Shown piece after piece: positions 23,869 to 32,812 of a stretch of 50,347 bases of DNA. The translations under genes were made by a program, and so were the position numbers. Position 1 is the stretch's first letter. The number at the start of each line of letters is the position of its first letter. The notes under the pieces were generated by a model that was given only the letters and a program-made list of their open reading frames with translations, did no database searches and was not told the origin of the DNA. Source of the DNA: CADEED01 sp035502995 (GTDB taxonomy: Bacteria > Pseudomonadota > Gammaproteobacteria > Steroidobacterales > Steroidobacteraceae); the NCBI GenBank assembly GCA_035502995.1, contig DATJTW010000047.1:1-50347 (forward strand), read 5' to 3'.

Positions 23869-26499
23869 CTACACGACGATGTTGACGAGTTTTCCCTTCA
23901 CGTAGATCGCCTTCCGGATCTCCTTGCCCTCGACGAACTTCTGCACGTTCGCATCGGCCAGCGCGGCCTTCACGGCCACGTCTTCCGTCGCATCGGCCGG
24001 CACCGACACGCGCGCGCGCATCTTGCCGGCGACCTGCACGGAGATCTCGATCTGGTCCTGCACCAGCGCGCCGGGATCCGGCGTCCACCAGCGCTCGGTG
24101 GCCAGCGCCTGCTCGTGACCGAGCTGGCGCCACAATTCGTGCGTGACGTGCGGGATCATCGGCGACAGGCACATCACCGCGATCTCGAGCGCCTCGTGCT
24201 TCACGACGCGCGTCGCCAGCGACCCGTCGGTCAGCTTGCCCACCGCGTTCAGCAATTCCATCACCGCGGCGACCGCCGTGTTGAAACTGCGGCGGCGACC
24301 GATGTCGTCGGTCACCTTCTCCAGCGTGTGGTGCGCGATGCGGCGCAGCTCTTTCTGCGCGGCGTTGAGATTCGCGTGCACCGGCTGGTCGGCCGTGGCG
24401 CCGTCGCTGGGCACCGGCGCCGTCACCTGGTCGAACACCGCCTTCCACAAGCGGCGGATGAAGCGGAACGAGCCCTGCACGCCCTCTTCCGACCACTCCA
24501 GCGTCTGCTCGGGCGGCGCCGTGAACATCATGAACAGGCGCGCCGTGTCGGCGCCGAACTGCTCGACCAGCGCCGTCGGATCCACGCCGTTGTTCTTCGA
24601 CTTCGACATCGTGCCGAGGCCATCCCACTCCACCGGCTGGTTGTCGGTCAGCAGGATGGCGCGGCGCTTGCCCTCGGCATCGGTCTCGACTTCGACGTCG
24701 GCCGGATTGAAGTAGTCACGACGGCCCGGCGCGGGCTCGCGGTAGTAGATGTGGTGCAGCACCATGCCCTGCGTCAGCAGGTTGCTGAACGGCTCGTCGA
24801 CGTCGACCAGCTTCAGGTCGCGCATGACCTTGGTCCAGAAGCGCGAGTACAACAGGTGCAGGATCGCGTGCTCGATGCCGCCGATGTATTGATCGACCGG
24901 CAGCCAGTACTTCACGCGCTGGTCGACCATCGTCTTCGCATCGGTGCCGGCGAAGCGCAGGAAGTACCACGACGAGTCGACGAACGTGTCCATCGTGTCC
25001 GTCTCGCGCCGCGCCGCCGCGCCGCACTTGGGGCACTGGCACTCGTAGAACGCGGGCGTCTTGTTCAGCGGATTGCCGGAGCCGTCCGGCACCAGGCCTT
25101 CCGGCAGCACCACGGGCAGCTGGTCGTCGGGCACCGGCACTTCGCCGCAGGCCGCGCAGTGGATCATCGGCACCGGGCAGCCCCAATACCGCTGGCGCGA
25201 GATGCCCCAGTCGCGCAGGCGCCATTGCGTGCGCTTCCTGCCGAGGCCCTTCTTCTCGAGCGCGGCGGCGATCCGGTCGACGGCGGGCTTGAATTCGAGC
25301 CCGTCGAACTCGCCGGAGTTGATCGTGATGCCGTATTCGCCGAACGCGTCCTGCCAGGGCGGCGTGAGGTCCGCGTACGCGCCGGTCTTCGACTTCACGA
25401 CCTGCACGATGGGTAGTTTGTTCTTCAGCGCGAACTCGTAGTCGCGCGCGTCGTGGCCGGGCACGCCCATGACGGCACCTTCGCCGTAGCCCATCAGCAC
25501 GTAGTTCGCGACCCAGACCTCGACGAACTTGCCGGTGAACGGATGCAGCACCGAGAAACCGGTGCGCATGCCCTTCTTCTCCTGCGTCGCGATGTCGGCT
25601 TCCATCGTCGAGCCACGTCGGCATTCGTCGATGAACGCCTGCAGCGCGGCGTTTTTCGCGCCCGCCGCCATCGCGATCGGGTGCTCCGCTGCGACGGCCA
25701 TGTACGTCACGCCGAACAACGTGTCGGCGCGCGTCGTGAACACCTTCAGCGCGCCGTCGGCGCCCATCAGCGACTTCGTGTCCGGCGCATACGGGAACGA
25801 GATCTCGCAGCCCTCGGACTTGCCGATCCAGTTGGCCTGCATCGTCTTCACGCGCTCGGGCCAGTCCGGCAGCTGCTCGAGGTCCGCCAGCAATTCTTCG
25901 GCGTACTTCGTGATCGCGAGGTAGTACATCGGGATCTCGCGCTTCTCGACCAGCGCGCCGGTGCGCCAGCCGCGCCCGTCGATGACCTGCTCGTTCGCGA
26001 GCACGGTCTGGTCGACCGGATCCCAGTTCACGACGCCGGTCTTGCGATATGCGACGCCGCTCTCGAGCATGCGCAGGAACAGCCACTGGTTCCAGCGGTA
26101 GTAAGACGGATCGCAGGTCGCGATCTCGCGCGACCAGTCGAACGCGAAGCCGAGCGACTTCAGCTGGCCCTTCATGTACGCGATGTTGTCGCGCGTCCAC
26201 TTCGCGGGCGGCACGCCGTTCTTGATGGCCGCGTTCTCGGCCGGCAGGCCGAACGCGTCCCAGCCCATCGGCTGCAGCACGCTCTTGCCCTGCATCTTCG
26301 CGAAGCGCGTCAGCACGTCGCCGATCGTGTAGTTGCGCACGTGGCCCATGTGCAGGCGTCCCGACGGATACGGGAACATCGAGAGGCAGTAGAACTTGTC
26401 CGCGCGCTGGCCGTCCTCGCGCGCCTCGAAGACGCGCTGCTCGTCCCAAAAGGTCTGGGCGGCGCGCTCGACGGCGGCCGGCTCGTAACGTTCTTGCAT
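23869..26499 (-). CDS. leuS: Leucyl-tRNA synthetase
   Basis: The 876-residue class I synthetase charges tRNA-Leu. FPYPSGRLHMGHVRNYTIGD holds the HIGH motif (HMGH), and GLGTMSKSKNNGVDP is the KMSKS loop with Thr in place of Lys in the first position. The CP1 editing domain is present (TTRADTLFGVTYMAVAAEH). Zinc-type cysteines occur in HCAACGEVP and CQCPKCGAA. The ATG at 26499 is the family start; the frame upstream is non-coding. It leads lptE. Confidence 0.97.
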   Translation of the reverse strand: MQERYEPAAVERAAQTFWDEQRVFEAREDGQRADKFYCLSMFPYPSGRLHMGHVRNYTIGDVLTRFAKMQGKSVLQPMGWDAFGLPAENAAIKNGVPPAKWTRDNIAYMKGQLKSLGFAFDWSREIATCDPSYYRWNQWLFLRMLESGVAYRKTGVVNWDPVDQTVLANEQVIDGRGWRTGALVEKREIPMYYLAITKYAEELLADLEQLPDWPERVKTMQANWIGKSEGCEISFPYAPDTKSLMGADGALKVFTTRADTLFGVTYMAVAAEHPIAMAAGAKNAALQAFIDECRRGSTMEADIATQEKKGMRTGFSVLHPFTGKFVEVWVANYVLMGYGEGAVMGVPGHDARDYEFALKNKLPIVQVVKSKTGAYADLTPPWQDAFGEYGITINSGEFDGLEFKPAVDRIAAALEKKGLGRKRTQWRLRDWGISRQRYWGCPVPMIHCAACGEVPVPDDQLPVVLPEGLVPDGSGNPLNKTPAFYECQCPKCGAAARRETDTMDTFVDSSWYFLRFAGTDAKTMVDQRVKYWLPVDQYIGGIEHAILHLLYSRFWTKVMRDLKLVDVDEPFSNLLTQGMVLHHIYYREPAPGRRDYFNPADVEVETDAEGKRRAILLTDNQPVEWDGLGTMSKSKNNGVDPTALVEQFGADTARLFMMFTAPPEQTLEWSEEGVQGSFRFIRRLWKAVFDQVTAPVPSDGATADQPVHANLNAAQKELRRIAHHTLEKVTDDIGRRRSFNTAVAAVMELLNAVGKLTDGSLATRVVKHEALEIAVMCLSPMIPHVTHELWRQLGHEQALATERWWTPDPGALVQDQIEISVQVAGKMRARVSVPADATEDVAVKAALADANVQKFVEGKEIRKAIYVKGKLVNIVV

Positions 26500-26566
26500 C
26501 GGGAAAGTCTGGTTTTTCAGGGCTCTGGAAGGCGGGCAAGAATACACGAGGCCGCCCCGGCGAACG

Positions 26567-26595
26567 AAAAAAAGCCGGCCGCTCGTGCGGCCGGC
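26567..26595 (-). terminator. Rho-independent terminator before leuS
   Basis: GCCGGCCGC (26574-26582) and GCGGCCGGC (26587-26595) form a 9-bp stem with a TCGT loop. On the minus strand a run of seven T follows (26573-26567). It ends the lipoprotein transcript, so leuS must have its own promoter within about 70 bp. Confidence 0.9.
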
Positions 26596-26648
26596 CAGGG
26601 GGTGGCGCCAGGGATGAAGCGCCTTTCGGGGGAAATCGGGGCCGTGTT

Positions 26649-27206
26649 TCAGGTGCGCGTGATGACCTCCGCGAGTTCGGCGCCCCAGCCGTGCAACGCG
26701 CCGACCGCGTGCCCGTAGTGGCTGAAACTGCCGGCGAATGCGAAGGCGCCGGCCTTGCGCTGCTCGGTGATCGTCGCGAAGGGCTCGCTGCCATCGGCGG
26801 CGTAGAACCGCGCTTCGAACGCGATGGCGCCGCGATCCAGCGGCACGCCGAGCAGCGTCGTGCTGACGCCGTTCTTCACGGGGTCGACCGCGTCGAGCGC
26901 CGTGACCGTGACCTGCACGCGCACGACGTCCGCGGCCGGCGTGACGGCGCGCTGCGCCGGCGGGATGGAATCGACCAGCGCGACATGCAGCTGGCGTTCG
27001 AGCGCCGCGCGGTTCGCCGTGCTCAGCAGCCCCGCCTCCGGCGCGATGCGCACGGACTCGATGACCACGGCACGGTAGTGCGCGAGATCGGGCGCGGGTG
27101 CGGACTTCGGCGCCGGTGCGGCGGCGCATCCGGCGGTCAGCAGGGCGGCGGTCAGCAGGGCGGCGGCCGACAGCGCGGTGGCCAGGAAAGTCGTCAGGGT
27201 CTTCAT
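26649..27206 (-). CDS. DUF3313-like lipoprotein
   Basis: The 185-residue product begins with a lipoprotein signal ending LLTAGC (acceptor C27), preceded by GGAGGAA. The mature domain has YRAVVIESVRIAPEAG and RAALERQLHVALVD, which look like DUF3313 outer-membrane lipoproteins of unknown function. This assignment is by resemblance only. A 15-bp tandem duplication (27134-27148 and 27149-27163) lengthens the signal core, giving the repeat ALLTAALLTA. It is flanked by terminators on both sides, so it is monocistronic. Confidence 0.7.
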   Translation of the reverse strand: MKTLTTFLATALSAAALLTAALLTAGCAAAPAPKSAPAPDLAHYRAVVIESVRIAPEAGLLSTANRAALERQLHVALVDSIPPAQRAVTPAADVVRVQVTVTALDAVDPVKNGVSTTLLGVPLDRGAIAFEARFYAADGSEPFATITEQRKAGAFAFAGSFSHYGHAVGALHGWGAELAEVITRT

Positions 27207-27300
27207 CGTGTTCCTCCAGTGTTGGTGAGGAACAGCGTACGGAAGGCGGCCCGGCGAGTAGTCCCGGAACGGTCAGGTTTCGGTCTGGATGTCGCCGCCC

Positions 27301-27335
27301 AAATGAAAAGGCGCCCGGGGTTGCCCCCGGACGCC
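27301..27335 (-). terminator. Rho-independent terminator after degQ
   Basis: 27310-27320 and 27325-27335 form an 11-bp stem with one mismatch and a TTGC loop. On the minus strand TTTTCATTT follows. It ends the degQ transcript. Confidence 0.88.
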
Positions 27336-27371
27336 CTCTCGATCTCACCTACCAGTGCGAGATTCGGTTCT

Positions 27372-28874
27372 TCAGCTGATCCGGATCGGGACGAAGATCT
27401 GCGTGCCCTCCCGCTCCAGCAGGATGGCGACGGTCTTGCTGCCGGCCGCCGTGGCGTTCTTGAGCTCCGCCACCGACTTCACCGACTTGCCGTTGACGCC
27501 GAGGATGACGTCGCCGGGACGCACGCCGGCCTGCGCCGCCGGGCCCGCCACGTCCTCGACCAGTAGATAGCCCTCGGTCTCGGCCTGCTTGCGCTCGTCG
27601 GCGCCCAGCGGGCGCACCGAGAGGCCGAGGCGGTCGGCCTTCGCCGGCTGCTCGACGTCGCGGTTCGCGACCTTCTGCGTCTCTTCCTGGAATTCCTCGA
27701 CCTTGACGTTCAGCGTCTTCGTCGCGTGATCGCGCCACACGTCGAGCTTCGCGGTGTCGCCCGGCTTGATCGCCGAGATGACGCCCGGCAGCTGCGCGGA
27801 GCGCTCCACGGTCTTGCCGTTCACGGCGAGGATGACGTCACCCGTCTTCACGCCGCCCTTCTCCGCCGGGCCGCCGTCGATGACCTGGCCGACCAGCGCG
27901 CCGCGCGGGCGGTCGAGCTCGAAGGCGTCGGCGATCTGCGCGTTCACTTCCTGGATCTGCACGCCGATGCGGCCACGCACCACCTTGCCGGTGGACACGA
28001 GCTGCTGGCGCACGTTGTTCGCCACGTCGATCGGGATCGCGAACGACAGGCCCATGTAGCCGCCCGAGCGCGAGTAGATCTGCGAGTTGATGCCGACCAC
28101 TTCACCGTTGAGGTTGAACAGCGGGCCGCCGGAGTTGCCCGGGTTCACCGCGACGTCGGTCTGGATGAACGGCACGAGATCTTCGCCCGGCATCGAACGG
28201 CCCGTGGCCGAGACGATGCCCGCGGTCACGCTGTTCTCGAACGTGAACGGCGAACCGATGGCGAGCACCCACTCGCCGGGGCGCAGCTTCGACGCGTCGC
28301 CGATGCGCACGACCGGCAGCTGCTTGCCTTCGATCTTGATGACCGCGACGTCGGTGCGTTTGTCCACACCGATGACCTTGGCCGGATATTCGCGGCGATC
28401 CGTCATGCGCACGGTGACTTCGTCCGCGTCGGCGACGACGTGCGCGTTCGTGAGGATGTAGCCGTCGGGGCTGACGATGAAGCCCGAGCCTTCACCCTGG
28501 CGCTGCGGCTCGTTGCCGCCGCCCTGTCCACCGCCACGCGGGCTGGGCAGACCGAAGCGCTTGAAAAATTCCTCGACCTGGTCGTCCTGGTCGCCGCGTC
28601 CGGCGACACGATGCGCCTTCTCGACGACGGAGACGTTGACCACCGCCGGTCCCACCTGCTCGACGAGCGTGGCGAAGTCCGGCAACACGCGGCCGTTCAG
28701 CGTGCCGACCGGCTGCGGTGAGGACGGCGGCTGCGCGGGTACGGTGACGGGTGCGGGTTGGGTGTCGGCCGGGCCTTGCGCGGCGGCGGCCACCGATGAC
28801 TGGGGTGAGCAGGCACCGACTGCAAAAGCGACGATCGCGACGCCGGCCAGGCGCTTCGCAACGAATAGCGACAT
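27372..28874 (-). CDS. degQ: DegP/DegQ/MucD-type periplasmic serine protease
   Basis: From ATG 28874 (GAGG nine bases upstream) the product has 500 residues. It has a signal sequence ending VGACSPQ, which may be a lipoprotein signal with C22, then a Pro/Ala linker. The trypsin-like domain follows with H145 (LTNAHVV), D175 (RTDVAVI) and S248 (NPGNSGGPL). Two PDZ domains (about 300-390 and 405-500) end it. It degrades misfolded envelope proteins. A sigma-E-like promoter lies upstream, consistent with envelope-stress control of MucD in Pseudomonas. Confidence 0.96.
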   Translation of the reverse strand: MSLFVAKRLAGVAIVAFAVGACSPQSSVAAAAQGPADTQPAPVTVPAQPPSSPQPVGTLNGRVLPDFATLVEQVGPAVVNVSVVEKAHRVAGRGDQDDQVEEFFKRFGLPSPRGGGQGGGNEPQRQGEGSGFIVSPDGYILTNAHVVADADEVTVRMTDRREYPAKVIGVDKRTDVAVIKIEGKQLPVVRIGDASKLRPGEWVLAIGSPFTFENSVTAGIVSATGRSMPGEDLVPFIQTDVAVNPGNSGGPLFNLNGEVVGINSQIYSRSGGYMGLSFAIPIDVANNVRQQLVSTGKVVRGRIGVQIQEVNAQIADAFELDRPRGALVGQVIDGGPAEKGGVKTGDVILAVNGKTVERSAQLPGVISAIKPGDTAKLDVWRDHATKTLNVKVEEFQEETQKVANRDVEQPAKADRLGLSVRPLGADERKQAETEGYLLVEDVAGPAAQAGVRPGDVILGVNGKSVKSVAELKNATAAGSKTVAILLEREGTQIFVPIRIS

Positions 28875-28918
28875 ATCAGCGAACCTCGGTACAGGGGTTT
28901 CAGAAACGACGATGCCGG

Positions 28919-28947
28919 AATAGACCGGCCTCGTCCCGGGAAAGTTC
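28919..28947 (-). promoter_or_regulatory. Sigma-E-like promoter for degQ
   Basis: On the minus strand GAACTT (28947-28942), a 16-bp spacer and GTCTATT (28925-28919) fit the RpoE/AlgU consensus GGAACTT-N15/16-GTCTAA. The predicted start is about 40 nt before the degQ ATG. The -35 overlaps the last bases of lnt. Confidence 0.65.
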
Positions 28948-30445
28948 AGCGACGCCTGACGTAGGCGCCGAACAGGCCGAAAACAAGGGCCAAGCATACG
29001 CTCGGCCAGTTGCCGGTATACGCGTACGGCGTGCGGCCCGTGCGCGGCTGCACCGTGGCACGCATTACATTTGCTTCATATTCCGGCGCGGTGACGAGCA
29101 CGTGGCCGTCCGCGTCGATCGCCGCGGAAACGCCGTTGTTGGCGGCGCGGATCAGCGGCTTGTCGGCTTCCATCGCGCGCAGGCGCGAGATCTGCAGGTG
29201 CTGGTACCGCGCCGTCGAGTGGCCGAACCACGCGTCGTTGGTGACGTTGACGAGCAGCGTCGCGCGCTCGAGCGCATGTAGTTGGGAGGAGCCATAGGCA
29301 TCCTCGTAGCAGACGCTCGCGGCAATGCGCTGGCTCGCGGCGGCGAGCGTCTCCTGGTTCGCGGCGCCGCGCGTGAAGTCCGCGTACGGCAGGTTCATGA
29401 GGCGCAACCAGTCGCGCACGAACTGCGGCACCGGGAAGAATTCGGCGAACGGGACGAGGTGATGCTTGTCGTACCAGCCCGGACCTTGCGCGCCCGGCTC
29501 GAGCGCCAGCACCGAGTTGTAGTACAGCCCGCGATCCTCGCGGATCGCGCCGAGCACGAGCGCGCTGCCGTGCAGGCTCGCTTCGCGATAGACGTCGTCG
29601 AAGTACGGCACCAGGTCGTTGAACAACGCGGGGATCGCCGACTCCGGCCACACCACGAGATCCGAGCCGTACGCTTCGCGCGACCGCTCCTCGTACAGCG
29701 CCATCGTGCTCTTGAGATTCTCGGTGAGCCACTTCTCGTCCTGCGGGATCGCGCCCTGGATGACGGCGACGGTGATCGGCCGACCGAACGGCTGCGTCCA
29801 CGTCACGCGCCCCGCGAGGTAGCCGGCGCTCCAGATCGCGACGATCGCGATGCCCGCGACGATGCGTTCGCGTTTCGTGCCGAGCCCCAGCGTCAGCAAG
29901 GCGCCCGAACACACCAGCGCCAGCAGCGCGATGCCGAACTGGCCGACGGCCGGCGCGAGAGACCCGAGCCACGTGTCGGTCTGCGAATAACCGATCGCGA
30001 GCCAGCCGAAGCCCGACAGGAACCAGCTGCGGAACCACTCGACCAGCAGCCACGCGCCGGGGATCGCGACCATCCAGCGCAGCGCACCGCGCGCCGGAAA
30101 GTATTTCGCGACGACCCAGCCCAGCACCCAGTGATACAGGCCCATGATCGCGACGAGCGAGATCATCAGCAGCAGCGCGAGCGGCATCGGCGCGCCGCCG
30201 ATCAGCTTGAGGCTGATGTACAGCCAGTACGTCCCGGCGGCGAACGTGCCGGCGGCGAACCAGAAGCCGAGCCACGCGGCACGTTTCGGCGCCGCGCCTT
30301 CCCACAGCCACATCAACACCGCTGGCGTGAGGATGGCCAGCGGCCACCAGCCGATCGGCGCGAACGACAGCGAGAACGACACGCCCGCGACGAACGCTAC
30401 CGCGTGGCCGACATAGCGGCGCTCGACGGCTTCCCGGAGGTTCAT
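28946..30445 (-). CDS. lnt: Apolipoprotein N-acyltransferase
   Basis: The 499-residue inner-membrane enzyme adds the third acyl chain to lipoproteins. Multiple membrane segments (about 10-200) precede a nitrilase-like periplasmic domain with catalytic Glu in VVWPESAIPA, Lys in YDKHHLVPF and Cys in ASVCYEDAYG. A final membrane segment ends the protein. ATG 30445 overlaps the corC stop (ATGA). Confidence 0.97.
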   Translation of the reverse strand: MNLREAVERRYVGHAVAFVAGVSFSLSFAPIGWWPLAILTPAVLMWLWEGAAPKRAAWLGFWFAAGTFAAGTYWLYISLKLIGGAPMPLALLLMISLVAIMGLYHWVLGWVVAKYFPARGALRWMVAIPGAWLLVEWFRSWFLSGFGWLAIGYSQTDTWLGSLAPAVGQFGIALLALVCSGALLTLGLGTKRERIVAGIAIVAIWSAGYLAGRVTWTQPFGRPITVAVIQGAIPQDEKWLTENLKSTMALYEERSREAYGSDLVVWPESAIPALFNDLVPYFDDVYREASLHGSALVLGAIREDRGLYYNSVLALEPGAQGPGWYDKHHLVPFAEFFPVPQFVRDWLRLMNLPYADFTRGAANQETLAAASQRIAASVCYEDAYGSSQLHALERATLLVNVTNDAWFGHSTARYQHLQISRLRAMEADKPLIRAANNGVSAAIDADGHVLVTAPEYEANVMRATVQPRTGRTPYAYTGNWPSVCLALVFGLFGAYVRRR

Positions 30446-31347
30446 TCTTCCGCGAGCGGCCGGTCTTCCGGCGGCACGATGTCGCGCGGCGCCGTCAGGC
30501 GCATCGAGTCGATGCGGCGGCGGTCGAAACGCATGACCTTCACTTCGCAATCCGCGAGCTGCAGCGTCTCGCCGCGGCGCGGCAGCCGGCCGAGCTGTTT
30601 CATCACCAGGCCGGCGACGGTGTCGAACTCCTCGTCCGACAGCTCGGTGCCGAAGTAGTCGTTGAATTCGTCGATCGGCGTCTGTCCGCGCACGATGAAC
30701 TGGCGCTCGCCGTCCTTGCGGATGTTCACGTCCTCGTCGACGTCGTGCTCGTCGTCGATGTCGCCGACGATCTGCTCGATGACGTCCTCGATCGTCACCA
30801 GGCCGGCGACGCCGCCGTATTCGTCCGCGACGATCGCCATGTGCACGCGCGAGCGGCGGAATTCGCGCAGCAGCACGTTCAGCCGCTTCGACTCCGGCAC
30901 GAACACCGGCGGCCGCATGAATTCCTTGATGTCGAACTCGATGCCGCCCTTCGCGTGGGACGCCTGCGCGGCATACCGCAACAGGTCCTTCGCCAGCAAC
31001 ACGCCGACTATCTTCTCGCGATCCTCGTCGACGACGGGGAAGCGCGAGTGACCGCTCTCGATGACCGTCTTCAGCAGCGTCGCGCCGTCGTCGTCGCGGT
31101 TCAGCATCGTCATCTGCGCGCGCGGCACCATGATGTCGCGCACCTGGATGTCGGCGACGCCGAGCACGCCTTCGAGCATCGCCAGCGCGTCGCCTTCGAC
31201 GATGCCGCGCTGGCCGGCATCACGCAGGTATTCGACGACCTCGCCGCGATCCTGCGCCTCGCCCGACAGCGAGCGCGACAGCTTGCGCAGCCACTTGCCG
31301 CTCGTGCCGGTGTCCGGCTTTTCCTTCTTGTCGTTCTTCGCGTTCAC
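30442..31347 (-). CDS. corC: CorC/YbeX, CBS-domain transporter-associated protein
   Basis: The 301-residue soluble protein has a CBS pair (about 70-195, with DIMVPRAQM and MAIVADEYGGVAGLVTIEDV) and a CorC_HlyC C-terminal domain (about 210-290). It is implicated in magnesium/cobalt efflux and in ribosome maturation. A GTG start overlaps the ybeY stop by 4 bp. Confidence 0.95.
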   Translation of the reverse strand: MNAKNDKKEKPDTGTSGKWLRKLSRSLSGEAQDRGEVVEYLRDAGQRGIVEGDALAMLEGVLGVADIQVRDIMVPRAQMTMLNRDDDGATLLKTVIESGHSRFPVVDEDREKIVGVLLAKDLLRYAAQASHAKGGIEFDIKEFMRPPVFVPESKRLNVLLREFRRSRVHMAIVADEYGGVAGLVTIEDVIEQIVGDIDDEHDVDEDVNIRKDGERQFIVRGQTPIDEFNDYFGTELSDEEFDTVAGLVMKQLGRLPRRGETLQLADCEVKVMRFDRRRIDSMRLTAPRDIVPPEDRPLAEE

Positions 31348-31835
31348 AAATAGGGGTTCCCGTAACCGAAGCTGCGCAACACCGCGATCTCGCGCCGTTC
31401 CATCTTCATGCGGTCGCGCTCGCCCGTTTCGTGGTCGTAGCCGGCGAGGTGCAGCGTGCCGTGCACGATCATGTGCGCCCAGTGCGCCTCGAGGTCCTTG
31501 CCGTCGCGCCCGGATTCCTCGCGCACGACCTGCGCGCAGATCACGAGATCACCGAGCGGCAACGCGCCATCCCGGGCGGCCGCGCCTCGCGACGTCGCGT
31601 GCGCCAGCGCGGCGGGCGCGGGAAACGACAACACGTTCGTCGGCTTGTCCTTGCCGCGCCAGCGCTTGTTCAGCTCGCGGCTCTCGTCCGCTGCGACGAC
31701 GCGCACCGCGATCTCGCGGCCCTTGCCGCGCCGGCCCAGCGCCGCGGCGGCCCAGCGATTCATGCGCGAACGGGCCGGCGTCCAGGCGCGCGTCGTGCGC
31801 GACAGCTCCAGCTTCAATTCGCGCGCGGCGCTCAC
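31344..31835 (-). CDS. ybeY: Endoribonuclease YbeY
   Basis: The 163-residue product has the zinc-binding motif HGTLHLAGYDH, with H125, H129 and H135. YbeY matures 16S rRNA and takes part in ribosome quality control. The GTG at 31835 overlaps the ybeZ stop. The core fits the family, with an Ala/Arg-rich segment around 77-90. Confidence 0.95.
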   Translation of the reverse strand: MSAARELKLELSRTTRAWTPARSRMNRWAAAALGRRGKGREIAVRVVAADESRELNKRWRGKDKPTNVLSFPAPAALAHATSRGAAARDGALPLGDLVICAQVVREESGRDGKDLEAHWAHMIVHGTLHLAGYDHETGERDRMKMERREIAVLRSFGYGNPYL

Positions 31836-32812
31836 GTCTTCTCGTCCGGCGCGTGCGATTCGTACGCCTGCACGATGCGTTGCACGAGCGGGTGGCGCAC
31901 CACGTCGGCGGCGTCGAAGAAGGTGAACGACACACCCGACGTCTGCCGCAGGATGTTGATGACGTGTTTGAGGCCGGACATCTTGCCGGCCGGCAGGTCC
32001 GTCTGCGTGACGTCGCCGGTGACGACGGCGCGCGAGCCGAAGCCGATGCGCGTCAGGAACATCTTCATCTGCTCCGGCGTCGTGTTCTGCGCCTCGTCGA
32101 GGATGATGAAGGAGTCGTTCAGCGAGCGGCCGCGCATGAACGCCAGCGGCGCGACCTCGATGACGTTGCGCTCGATGAACCGCGAGACGCGATCGAAGCC
32201 GAGCATCTCGTACAACGCGTCGTAGATGGGACGTAGATAGGGGTCGACCTTCTGCGTGAGGTCGCCCGGCAGGAAGCCGAGCCGTTCGCCGGCCTCGACG
32301 GCCGGCCGCGTCAGCACGATGCGGCGGATCTTCTCCGTCTGCAGCGCCTCGACCGCGCAGGCCACCGCGAGGTAGGTCTTGCCGGTGCCGGCCGGGCCGA
32401 TGCCGAACGACAGGTCCTGCGAGCGGATGCTGTTGATGTATTCGCGCTGGTGACGGCCGCGCGGCCGCAACGTGCCGCGCGCGACGCGCACCGTGGCGCC
32501 GTCGCCCGGCTCGTCCACGGGCAACGCGCCCGGCATGTCGCGCGAATCGCGCAGCGCGAGGTGCACGCGTTCCGGCGTGAGCTCTTCCGTCGCCGTCGAT
32601 TCGAACAGCTCGCGCAGCAGGTCCTCGGCGGCGTGCGCGCGCTGGCCGGAGACGATGAACGTCGCGCCGCGGCGGTTGATGGACACGCCCATGCGTTCCT
32701 CGACGAGACGCAGGTTCTCGTCGAGCGGGCCGCACAGGTTCGCCAGCCGCGCGTTGTCCGGCGGCGTCAGGTCGAATTCGCGGACGGGATCCCTGGGGGC
32801 CGGTGTCGACAT
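31832..32812 (-). CDS. ybeZ: PhoH-like ATPase YbeZ
   Basis: The 326-residue protein has Walker A GPAGTGKTYLA (near 142) and Walker B FIILDEAQNTTPEQMKMFLT, the PhoH signature. An N-terminal KH-like segment (GVSINRRGATFIVSGQ) suggests RNA contact. YbeZ works with YbeY in rRNA processing. Its start abuts the miaB stop. Confidence 0.96.
   Translation of the reverse strand: MSTPAPRDPVREFDLTPPDNARLANLCGPLDENLRLVEERMGVSINRRGATFIVSGQRAHAAEDLLRELFESTATEELTPERVHLALRDSRDMPGALPVDEPGDGATVRVARGTLRPRGRHQREYINSIRSQDLSFGIGPAGTGKTYLAVACAVEALQTEKIRRIVLTRPAVEAGERLGFLPGDLTQKVDPYLRPIYDALYEMLGFDRVSRFIERNVIEVAPLAFMRGRSLNDSFIILDEAQNTTPEQMKMFLTRIGFGSRAVVTGDVTQTDLPAGKMSGLKHVINILRQTSGVSFTFFDAADVVRHPLVQRIVQAYESHAPDEKT

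Noticed and set aside
26500..27348. Upstream extension of the leuS frame
   Set aside because: The extra 283 residues are Arg-rich shadow sequence across a terminator and the lipoprotein gene; LeuS starts at 26499.
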